Source of the DNA: Psychrobacter proteolyticus
Lineage (GTDB): Bacteria > Pseudomonadota > Gammaproteobacteria > Pseudomonadales > Moraxellaceae
Direction of reading: 5' to 3'
DNA length: 64,000 bases
Assembly: GCF_003350005.1 (NCBI RefSeq)
Contig: NZ_QLKS01000001.1
Coordinates: 477,946-541,945, forward strand
A program made the translations under genes and the position numbers. Positions 56,787 through 64,000 of the stretch are shown piece after piece. The stretch's first letter is position 1. Every line of letters begins with the position of its first letter. Under the pieces are notes generated by a model. That model made no database searches, was not told the origin of the DNA, and saw only the letters and a list, made by a program, of their open reading frames with translations.

Positions 56787-57882
56787 TTACAATCCTGCTT
56801 TTAGACTCGCTTCGATGAACTGATCGAGGTCACCATCTAGCACGGCACCAGTGTTAAAGGTTTCAACACCCGTACGCAAATCCTTGATACGTGAGTCATC
56901 GAGCACATACGAGCGAATTTGACTGCCCCAACCGACGTCAGACTTGCCATCTTCGACTGCTTGCTGTGATTCCATACGTTTTTGCATTTCAAGCTCATAC
57001 AGCTTAGCACGCAGCATCTTCATCGCGGTGGCTTTGTTACCATGTTGACTACGCTCATTCTGACAGGTCACTACCACGCCCGACGGCTCATGGGTAATAC
57101 GTACCGCAGAATCTGTCGTGTTTACGTGCTGACCACCCGCGCCAGATGAGCGATAGGTATCGATACGCAAATCCGCTGGATTGATATCAATCTCGACATT
57201 ATCATCGATTTCAGGCGACACAAACACCGCAGCAAACGAGGTATGTCGACCATTATTACTATCAAATGGAGATTTACGTACCAAACGGTGGACACCAATC
57301 TCGGTGCGCAGCCAACCAAAAGCATAATCGCCTTTAATCTCAATCGTTGCCGACTTAATACCAGCCACGCTACCTGATGACACTTCAATCACATCTACTT
57401 TGAAGCCATGTGCTTCTGCCCAGCGCGTATACATGCGCAGTAGCATTTCAGCCCAATCTTGCGCTTCAGTACCGCCACTGCCTGACTGAATATCCAAGTA
57501 GCAGTTATTTGGATCCATCTCACCGCTAAACATTCGGCGGAATTCCAAATCAGCAACACGTTTCTCAGCGCTATCTAGCTCGCTCTGCACGTCGGCTAGC
57601 AATGACTCATCTTCTGCTTCGACTGCCAACTCTAGCATGGCAGACGCGTCTTCTAGTGTGGTTTCAAGAGAGACCACCACATCGATGACACCGTCAAGGT
57701 GACTTTTTTCTTTGTTAATTTTGGTCGCGCGCTCTGGATCGTTCCATAACTCAGGGTTTTCTAACTCTAAATTTACTTCTTCTAAGCGTTCTTGCTTACC
57801 ATCGAAGTCAAAGATACCTCCGCAAATCCTGCCCACGCTCTGATAAGTCTTTAATTTGCTCTTGATACGGATTGATTTCCAT
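56787..57882 (-). CDS. prfB: Peptide chain release factor 2, with programmed +1 frameshift
   Basis: Terminates at UGA and UAA. The first 24 codons begin at ATG 57882 ([20 protein letters not shown]) and reach an in-frame UGA at 57808-57810. The classical slip site CUU-UGA-C is preceded by a Shine-Dalgarno-like CGGAGG, so ribosomes shift +1 and continue as [16 protein letters not shown]. The downstream frame has SPF for stop recognition and GAGGQHVN for peptide release. The long frame by itself seems to begin MGRICGG, but that is an artefact of the other reading frame. The full product is about 365 residues. Confidence 0.96.
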
Positions 57883-58006
57883 AAATATTCCTGTTTTCTA
57901 ATAAAAATAAATAACGAATGTGGCGCTATTTTAAATGAGATTGATACTAAATGGTTCGCTAATTATCGCTGATGCCAATGTTGCTACTATTACTAGCTTA
58001 AATAAA

Positions 58007-58708
58007 CTAGATCGACCAATCTTCTACTGCCCAGCGATGTGCCAAAGCATGCGCATGTAACGCGTCATCAGGTGACACACAAACGGCCACATCAGCCCAT
58101 TCAAGTAACGGAATATCATTTTTGGAATCTGAATACGCGTACGTCTTTTCAAAGGTGATGCCAGAGGCTTGCTGTTTATTTAGCCATTTATCCAAATGGT
58201 ATATCTTGCCCGCTTGGAAGTTTGGTCTGTCAATTAGCTTACCTGTATAGCGATTGTTTTTGATCTCTAATGGCGTTGCCAATACATTGGCAGCTTCAAT
58301 ACCAAACCGCTTGGCAATGGCGGATACTACAAAATCATTGGTCGCAGAAATAATCACCACATCGTGCCCTTGCTCAATGTGCTGGCACAACGCTTCCATC
58401 GCTTTTGGGCGAATATGTGGCTCGATTTCGCTTTTGATATAGTCTTCTCTTAGCTCATCAAGTCTGTCAAGCGGCAGACTGCTTAAAAACTGCGCGACGA
58501 ATTCATTGTACTCTGTCGCGTCTAGCGTACCTTCAATATAGTCATTATAAAATTTCTGATTGGCAGTGCGGTACTGCGCCTCATCGACAAGGTCATGCTT
58601 TACGATATACTCGCCCCAGAGATAATCGCTATCGACATCAAGTAATGTATGATCTAAATCAAATAATGCCAGTTGTTTTTGTTGTGTGTGTGCTTGATTT
58701 GCCTGCAT
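58007..58708 (-). CDS. HAD-IB family phosphatase
   Basis: SerB-like hydrolase of 233 residues. The nucleophile/acid pair is D17/D19 in ALFDLDHTLLD, followed by motif II VVIISATNDFV, the KAGKIYHL-type Lys and motif III YSDSKNDIPLLEWAD. Such HAD-IB proteins (CicA-like) may dephosphorylate phosphoserine, lysolipids or nucleotides; the substrate is unknown. It is followed 170 bp later by prfB. No signal peptide, cytoplasmic. Confidence 0.85.
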   Translation of the reverse strand: MQANQAHTQQKQLALFDLDHTLLDVDSDYLWGEYIVKHDLVDEAQYRTANQKFYNDYIEGTLDATEYNEFVAQFLSSLPLDRLDELREDYIKSEIEPHIRPKAMEALCQHIEQGHDVVIISATNDFVVSAIAKRFGIEAANVLATPLEIKNNRYTGKLIDRPNFQAGKIYHLDKWLNKQQASGITFEKTYAYSDSKNDIPLLEWADVAVCVSPDDALHAHALAHRWAVEDWSI

Positions 58709-58866
58709 GGTGAGACCTTATCGTTGGTTGCGAAAAAATATGAATCGTTTAATAAAATTGGGTACAGTCATCTAATAAGGATGATCACGTCACATAAATA
58801 GCATGTAAATGAAATAAGCTTATACCTTGTAATCTATCCCTTTAGAACTGCTTAGACTATTTACCT

Positions 58867-59403
58867 TTAATCAGGCATTGCGATTTCTGTCAAGCCTGTT
58901 TTAAATTTCTGGCAACGCTCAGCATAATGTAGCGCTGACATTTTTAGCATCGCTGCTTGCTCATCTGTCAGCGTCTTGACTACTTTTGCAGGCGCGCCCA
59001 TCACTAGCGAGTTATCAGGAATAACCTGACCTTCAGTAATCAAGGCTTTCGCCCCTATCAGGCAGTTTTTACCAATTTTGACATTATTAAGTACCACAGC
59101 ACCAATACCAATCAGGCTATTATCACCGACTTCACAGCCATGTAACATAGCCAAATGACCGATAGTCACGTAATTACCGATTTTCACCTCAATACCTGCA
59201 TCAGTATGAATCACACTGTTTTCTTGCACATTACTATAGTCACCGATATGGATACGATCGTTGTCACCGCGTATCACTGCACCGAACCACACATTGGCTT
59301 GATGGCCTAAATATACATCGCCCATCACTTGCGCTGAATCTGCTACCCAGCCATTGAACGGTGCAGCAAACTCAGGGGTTTTGTCTAAATATTTAAATAT
59401 CAT
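58867..59403 (-). CDS. Gamma carbonic anhydrase family protein (YrdA-like)
   Basis: Left-handed beta-helix trimer of 178 residues with hexapeptide repeats (VIRGDNDRIHIGDYSNVQ and others). Zinc ligands H66, H83 and H88 are positioned as in gamma carbonic anhydrases (SVIHTDAG, TIGHLAMLHG). The close relatives YrdA and PaaY are often weak or inactive as anhydrases; PaaY has thioesterase activity. The function here cannot be settled from sequence. Monocistronic. Confidence 0.9.
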   Translation of the reverse strand: MIFKYLDKTPEFAAPFNGWVADSAQVMGDVYLGHQANVWFGAVIRGDNDRIHIGDYSNVQENSVIHTDAGIEVKIGNYVTIGHLAMLHGCEVGDNSLIGIGAVVLNNVKIGKNCLIGAKALITEGQVIPDNSLVMGAPAKVVKTLTDEQAAMLKMSALHYAERCQKFKTGLTEIAMPD

Positions 59404-59678
59404 CGTCTTTCCTTAGTAGGGATAATGCGCTTTTGGGTTAAATAATTGGTTATACCATACTCATTTTTATGTTTATTTGATTGGTATATCAAAGAGCCAT
59501 CTGACTTTTGACAACTGTCATAAGGAATATATTTTATAGCAACACAGTCCCATTTAATATCTTATCGCGTACACACTTTATAGTACAATCAGCTAAAGCA
59601 CCTGCCTTCTAGTACTTATTGAGAGCTATGGCAAAGTGACAGACACTTATTATCAAAATCATGCCAAGGAATCAAACA

Positions 59679-60227
59679 ATGCAGCACAAAAAGTACGTTC
59701 CAGCCCTATTATTGGCAAGTAGCTTGGTCATCGCTGCACCCAGTTATGCGGAAAATACCTCCAGTATAGAGAGAGCCGGTGATATTGTTGCTCTCACCAT
59801 ACCTGCCCTTGCCTACGGTAGCACTTATTACATGAATGATAGAGAGGGTCGTCAGCAATTTTATCAATCATTTGCTGCCAATCTTGCTGTGACTTACGCC
59901 GTAAAGTCAACCGTTAATAAAGATCGCCCTGATGGTAGCGATAATGATTCCTTTCCCTCAGGACATACTTCTTTGGCATTTCAAGGCGCAAGCTTCATTC
60001 ATAAACGCTATGGACTAGAACATAGTATTCCTGCTTATGTTGGCGCAACTTTTGTGGGTTATAGCCGTGTTAAAGCGGACAAACATGATATGGCTGATGT
60101 GCTTGCTGGTGCAGCACTAGGGGTTGCCAGCAGCATGTACTTGACCAAAAGCTATAACGATCAACTTATCATCACAACCAATCTTGCACCTGACTCTTAC
60201 GGACTGTCTGTCCATTATCAATTTTAA
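59679..60227 (+). CDS. Periplasmic PAP2 family phosphatase
   Basis: The 182-residue protein has a cleavable signal peptide (MQHKKYVPALLLASSLVIAA ending PSYA). The acid-phosphatase motifs are KSTVNKDRP (C1), FPSGHTS (C2) and SRVKADKHDMADV (C3). It is a small single-domain PAP2 enzyme that probably acts on lipid or sugar phosphates in the periplasm. It begins at ATG 59679, where AAGGA lies 8 bases upstream; the earlier ATG at 59661 lacks one. Only about 280 bp separate it from carA. Confidence 0.85.
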   Translation: MQHKKYVPALLLASSLVIAAPSYAENTSSIERAGDIVALTIPALAYGSTYYMNDREGRQQFYQSFAANLAVTYAVKSTVNKDRPDGSDNDSFPSGHTSLAFQGASFIHKRYGLEHSIPAYVGATFVGYSRVKADKHDMADVLAGAALGVASSMYLTKSYNDQLIITTNLAPDSYGLSVHYQF

Positions 60228-60249
60228 TCACTCGGTTTACCCTTAATAC

Positions 60250-60278
60250 TAGCCATACCAACCTATTTTGTATATAAT
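60250..60278 (+). promoter_or_regulatory. Promoter of carAB
   Basis: TAGCCA (60250-60255, 4 of 6) is followed by 17 bases and a perfect TATAAT (60273-60278). The start near 60285 gives a leader of about 227 nt before carA, long enough for attenuation. Confidence 0.6.
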
Positions 60279-60307
60279 ACGCAAAATCTGTGCCTAAGCG
60301 AGCGGAC

Positions 60308-60361
60308 ATGATGCAAGTTACCTATTCACTATCTAGTGGGTTTTGTAGTTTTCATCAATAA
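60308..60361 (+). CDS. Possible 17-codon leader peptide of carAB
   Basis: A short frame from ATG (MMQVTYSLSSGFCSFHQ) in the carA leader with a weak GAGCGG ribosome site. It overlaps a short stem (CACT at 60327-60330, AGTG at 60335-60338). It has neither an arginine nor a pyrimidine-linked codon run, so its function as an attenuation peptide is uncertain. Confidence 0.25.
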   Translation: MMQVTYSLSSGFCSFHQ

Positions 60362-60511
60362 TGTCTTCTCGCTTTTTTGTGGAAAATTTTTGTGTATCGC
60401 CCTTTTTTTACTTTTATATGACAACAGTCAAGTGCCGTAAATAAAAGGATACGGAGCAATTTTAGACCAACAAAACATGATGGCACTCACCAATAACAGC
60501 GGAGGCAATCC

Positions 60512-61753
60512 TTGAATTCATCGGCAGAAATACAAGCAATTTTGGCACTAGCAGACGGTACAATCTTTCGCGGTGTCAGTATCGGCAGCCTAGGTCATCG
60601 TATTGGTGAAGTGGTATTTAACACAGCCATGACAGGGTATCAAGAAATCCTAACCGATCCAAGTTATGCCCGCCAGCTGGTGACTTTGACTTACCCTCAC
60701 ATCGGTAATACAGGCACCAACGCTGAAGATACAGAATCCGGCAATGGCCATAAAGTATGGGCAGACGGTCTTATCATCCGTGATGCCACCATGGCAACTT
60801 CTAACTTCCGTAACTCAGAGTCACTCAGCGACTATTTACAGCGTAATGAGACAGTGGCTATCGCTGAAATTGATACGCGTCAGCTAACACGTCTATTACG
60901 TGATAAAGGGGCACAGAACGGCTGTATCATGACTGCCTCAAACGGTGAAACTATCAGCAGCGACGATGAGCAAAAAGCGATTGAGTTAGCGAAAGGCTTT
61001 GCAGGTCTAAAGGGCATGGACTTGGCAAAAGAATGCTGTACTAAAGAGAACTTCGAGTGGACAGCGGGCACTTGGGATCTGTCAGACACCCTACTCAACC
61101 GTGATATTCCTGGTAGTCATGATAGCGGTACTGGCGGCTTCTTCAAGCAACTCGGCACTCATATCGATTCTAAATACAACGTCGTCGCTTATGACTTCGG
61201 TAGCAAAACAAACATCCTACGCATGCTCGTCGACCGCGGTTGTCACGTGACGGTTGTACCAGCACAGACTCCTATCGCAGACGTGCTAGCAATGAACCCA
61301 GACGGCATCTTCTTATCAAACGGCCCTGGTGATCCTGCAGCTTGTGATTACGCTATCGATGCGGTACGTCACATCATTGAGCAAACTGACGTGCCAACGT
61401 TTGGCATCTGCTTAGGTCATCAGCTGATTGGTTTGGCTAGCGGTGCAAATACTATCAAAATGAAAACTGGCCATCATGGTGCCAACCATCCAGTACAAGA
61501 TTTGGCGACTGGCACGGTTATGATTACCAGTCAGAACCATGGTTTTGCAGTCGATGAAGACACGCTACCTGACAACGTTAAATCTACTCACCGTTCACTG
61601 TTTGATGGTACTAACCAAGGTATCGAACTGACAAATAAGCCAGTCTTTAGCTTTCAAGGTCACCCAGAAGCCAGCCCTGGTCCACATGACTGCGCACCAT
61701 TGTTTGATAAGTTTGCGGATATGATGGAAGCGTCTAAAACTGCCCAAGCGTAA
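60512..61753 (+). CDS. carA: Carbamoyl-phosphate synthase small subunit
   Basis: Glutamine amidotransferase subunit feeding ammonia to CarB for arginine and pyrimidine synthesis. The 413-residue protein has an N-terminal CPSase_sm domain ([17 protein letters not shown]). The class-I GATase has C300 in FGICLGHQ and H384/E386 in [13 protein letters not shown]. It uses a TTG start, preceded by an ideal GGAGG six bases upstream; no ATG is available before residue 40. It precedes carB by about 150 bp. Confidence 0.96.
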   Translation: MNSSAEIQAILALADGTIFRGVSIGSLGHRIGEVVFNTAMTGYQEILTDPSYARQLVTLTYPHIGNTGTNAEDTESGNGHKVWADGLIIRDATMATSNFRNSESLSDYLQRNETVAIAEIDTRQLTRLLRDKGAQNGCIMTASNGETISSDDEQKAIELAKGFAGLKGMDLAKECCTKENFEWTAGTWDLSDTLLNRDIPGSHDSGTGGFFKQLGTHIDSKYNVVAYDFGSKTNILRMLVDRGCHVTVVPAQTPIADVLAMNPDGIFLSNGPGDPAACDYAIDAVRHIIEQTDVPTFGICLGHQLIGLASGANTIKMKTGHHGANHPVQDLATGTVMITSQNHGFAVDEDTLPDNVKSTHRSLFDGTNQGIELTNKPVFSFQGHPEASPGPHDCAPLFDKFADMMEASKTAQA

Positions 61754-61783
61754 ACGGTTGATCATAACTACATAATAAGTAAA

Positions 61784-61812
61784 CGCTTGAATCGTCCATA
61801 GCGGTTCAAGCG
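61784..61812 (+). promoter_or_regulatory. Intercistronic hairpin between carA and carB
   Basis: CGCTTGAA (61784-61791) pairs with TTCAAGCG (61805-61812) across 13 bases. There is no T run, so it may stabilise mRNA or limit read-through within the operon rather than terminate. Confidence 0.5.
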
Positions 61813-61906
61813 GCACTAAATAAAGCACTGCAAGTATAAAACGCCATGAGCGTTATCAAAAATAAAGATTACTCAAATTATCACCCAAACGAAGGTAGCT
61901 CTAACT

Positions 61907-64000
61907 ATGCCAAAACGTACCGACATAAAAAGCATTCTTATCATTGGCGCAGGCCCTATCGTCATCGGCCAAGCATGTGAGTTTGACTATTCAGGCGCAC
62001 AGGCGTGTAAAGCACTAAAAGAAGAAGGCTACCGCGTCATCTTGGTCAACTCAAACCCTGCGACCATCATGACTGACCCTGTCATGGCTGACGCGACCTA
62101 TATCGAGCCGATTACTTGGCAAACCGTTGAGCAAATAATTGCCAAAGAGCGTCCAGATGCAATCTTGCCAACGATGGGCGGACAGACAGCACTAAACTGT
62201 GCGCTAGAGCTAGACAAGCACGGTGTATTGACCAAGTATAACTGTGAATTGATTGGCGCGACCAAAGACTCAATTGAGATGGCAGAAGACCGCAACTTGT
62301 TTGATAAAGCCATGAAGCGTATCGGCCTTGAGTGCCCTCGCGCTGAAACGGCTGAAACCATGGAAGAAGCCTTTGCTACTCAAGAAAAAATGGGCTATCC
62401 GTGTATCATTCGTCCATCATTCACGATGGGTGGTTCAGGTGGCGGTATTGCCTATAACCGTGATGAGTTCATTGAAATCTGCGAGCGCGGTTTTGATTTG
62501 TCTCCAAACCATCAATTGCTTATCGATGAGTCATTGATTGGTTGGAAAGAATACGAGATGGAAGTGGTTCGTGACAAAAACGACAACTGCATCATCATCT
62601 GTGCCATCGAAAACTTTGACCCAATGGGCGTGCATACCGGTGACTCAATCACCGTCGCACCAGCACAGACTTTGACCGACAAAGAATACCAAATCATGCG
62701 TAATGCGTCATTAGCAGTACTGCGTGAGATCGGTGTTGAAACAGGTGGCTCAAACGTACAGTTCGGTATCAACCCTGATACCGGTCGTATGGTCGTCATC
62801 GAGATGAACCCACGTGTATCACGCTCGTCTGCCCTAGCCTCAAAAGCCACTGGTTTCCCGATTGCTAAAATCGCAGCAAAACTGGCGATTGGTTATACGC
62901 TAGACGAATTGCAAAATGACATCACTGGTGGCAAAACGCCAGCCAGCTTTGAGCCTGCGCTTGATTATGTCGTGACCAAGATACCTCGTTTTAACTTCGA
63001 AAAATTCCCACAAGCAGACAATATCTTATCGACTCAGATGAAATCGGTCGGTGAAGTGATGGCAATCGGTCGTAACTTCCAAGAGTCTATGCAAAAAGCA
63101 TTGCGCGGGATGGAAACAGGTGCGGATGGTTTTGACGAGCAAATTGACTTATCAAAAGTAAGCGCTGAAAAAGCACGTAGCGAAATCATCAACCGCCTAA
63201 CCATTCCAACACCTGAGCGTATCTACTACGTTGCTGATGCATTCCGCGTTGGTATGAGTGTCGATGAAGTGTTTAACTTTACCAAGATTGACCCATGGTT
63301 CCTGGTACAGATCGAAGATATCGTTAAAACAGAAGCTACCGTAAAATCACTTGGCTTTGGTGGATTGAACGAGAAAAACTTACGTAGCTTTAAACGTAAA
63401 GGTTTATCAGATTTGCGCTTGGCTAAACTGCTTGGTATCTCACAAAAGCAGCTACGCAAAAAGCGTTGGGATCTAAACGTCTATCCAGTCTATAAGCGTG
63501 TCGATACCTGTGCAGCAGAGTTTGCTACTAGCACGGCCTATATGTACTCGACATACGATAGCGAATGTGAAGCAAACCCAACAGACAAAAAGAAAATCAT
63601 GGTTATCGGTGGCGGTCCTAATCGTATCGGCCAAGGTATTGAGTTTGATTACTGCTGTGTGCATGCAGCGCTTGCCATGCGTGAAGATGGTTACGAGACC
63701 ATCATGGTCAACTGTAACCCTGAAACGGTTTCAACCGATTATGACACTTCTGACCGTCTATACTTCGAGCCAATCACGTTAGAGGACGTGCTAGAGATTG
63801 TTCGTATCGAAAACCCTGATGGCGTGATTGTGCAGTTCGGTGGTCAAACGCCATTGAAACTTGCTCGTGCACTAGAGTCAGCAGGCGTTAAAATCATCGG
63901 TACTAGCCCAGATGCAATCGACCGTGCCGAAGATCGTGAACGCTTCCAGCACATGATTCAGCAGCTAAACCTAGTACAGCCATCAAACGCTCTAGCGACC
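61907..64000 (+). CDS. carB: Carbamoyl-phosphate synthase large subunit, N-terminal part (cut by window edge)
   Basis: The frame from ATG 61907 runs open to the end of the window, 698 of the usual ~1075 residues. It begins [20 protein letters not shown], the CarB start. The first ATP-grasp half has [22 protein letters not shown] segments (here [13 protein letters not shown]) and EVVRDKNDN. The second half starts with [17 protein letters not shown] near residue 566. It makes carbamoyl phosphate from bicarbonate, ammonia and two ATP. A GAAGG ribosome site is 12 bases upstream. Confidence 0.96.
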   Translation, partial: MPKRTDIKSILIIGAGPIVIGQACEFDYSGAQACKALKEEGYRVILVNSNPATIMTDPVMADATYIEPITWQTVEQIIAKERPDAILPTMGGQTALNCALELDKHGVLTKYNCELIGATKDSIEMAEDRNLFDKAMKRIGLECPRAETAETMEEAFATQEKMGYPCIIRPSFTMGGSGGGIAYNRDEFIEICERGFDLSPNHQLLIDESLIGWKEYEMEVVRDKNDNCIIICAIENFDPMGVHTGDSITVAPAQTLTDKEYQIMRNASLAVLREIGVETGGSNVQFGINPDTGRMVVIEMNPRVSRSSALASKATGFPIAKIAAKLAIGYTLDELQNDITGGKTPASFEPALDYVVTKIPRFNFEKFPQADNILSTQMKSVGEVMAIGRNFQESMQKALRGMETGADGFDEQIDLSKVSAEKARSEIINRLTIPTPERIYYVADAFRVGMSVDEVFNFTKIDPWFLVQIEDIVKTEATVKSLGFGGLNEKNLRSFKRKGLSDLRLAKLLGISQKQLRKKRWDLNVYPVYKRVDTCAAEFATSTAYMYSTYDSECEANPTDKKKIMVIGGGPNRIGQGIEFDYCCVHAALAMREDGYETIMVNCNPETVSTDYDTSDRLYFEPITLEDVLEIVRIENPDGVIVQFGGQTPLKLARALESAGVKIIGTSPDAIDRAEDRERFQHMIQQLNLVQPSNALAT

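Noticed and set aside
60231..60260. CACTCGGTTT as another copy of the dispersed repeat
   Set aside because: Only ten bases match; the terminal repeats and the rest of the element are missing.

Overview
The window looks like chromosomal DNA of a gammaproteobacterium of the Moraxellaceae, most likely Psychrobacter. The reasons are moderate GC with AT-rich intergenic regions, an RNase HI-DnaQ fusion, a stand-alone RnfB next to Nth, a FimL-like protein, several Acinetobacter/Psychrobacter-style beta-oxidation clusters and two BCCT osmolyte carriers. This is inference from gene content; no 16S or marker search was possible. No tRNA, rRNA, CRISPR array, prophage or complete insertion sequence was seen.

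Layout. (1) 1-9793, minus strand: the start of a capsule/exopolysaccharide locus in transcription order wza-wzb-wzc-(capD/wbpM-like)-tviB-tviC-rmlB-rmlA, with rmlA cut by the window edge. A good sigma70-type promoter lies at 9949-9977 and a perfect 11-bp inverted repeat sits in the leader. It makes UDP-sugar acids and dTDP-sugars and exports the polymer through a Wza-Wzc-Wzb machine. (2) 10298-11002: an acidic protein of unknown function. (3) 11306-17123, minus: a beta-oxidation operon (LCAD-like acyl-CoA dehydrogenase, thiolase, FadJ-like multifunctional enzyme, racemase-like CoA protein) facing a TetR regulator at 17504, with two GGTAAT-N4-ATTACC operator candidates between them. (4) 18300-23397: unknown protein, SotB exporter, EstA-type autotransporter esterase, ArfB. 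(5) 23755-30556: CitE-like lyase, two SDRs, a CurA-like reductase, a large acyl-CoA dehydrogenase and a divergent GlxA/AraC regulator. (6) 30576-42605: LD-carboxypeptidase, DUF1232 protein, small envelope proteins, rnhA-dnaQ, fimL-like, nudC, rnfB, nth, metK, DUF3144. (7) 42840-52003: Kazal-like lipoprotein, two BCCT transporters, PQQ-type sugar dehydrogenase, clpB with a sigma32-like promoter, L,D-transpeptidase. (8) 52115-54682: SDR dehydrogenase and acyl-CoA synthetase, the latter preceded by a striking heptamer/octamer tandem array. (9) 55069-64000: topoisomerase IB, ppnP, prfB (programmed frameshift), HAD hydrolase, gamma carbonic anhydrase, PAP2 phosphatase, carA and the 5' part of carB.

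The most notable non-coding structure is a nested pair of miniature elements. A ~105-bp repeat with ~19-bp terminal inverted repeats occurs at 17162-17268 and again at 23447-23723, where the second copy is split by a different 176-bp miniature inverted-repeat element at a CTAG target. The second most notable is the slippage-prone array at 54705-54806 in front of the acyl-CoA synthetase gene. No clearly new protein system was found. The candidates for a new biological mechanism are regulatory: the array, the TetR half-site resemblance, and the leaders of metK, carA and wza.
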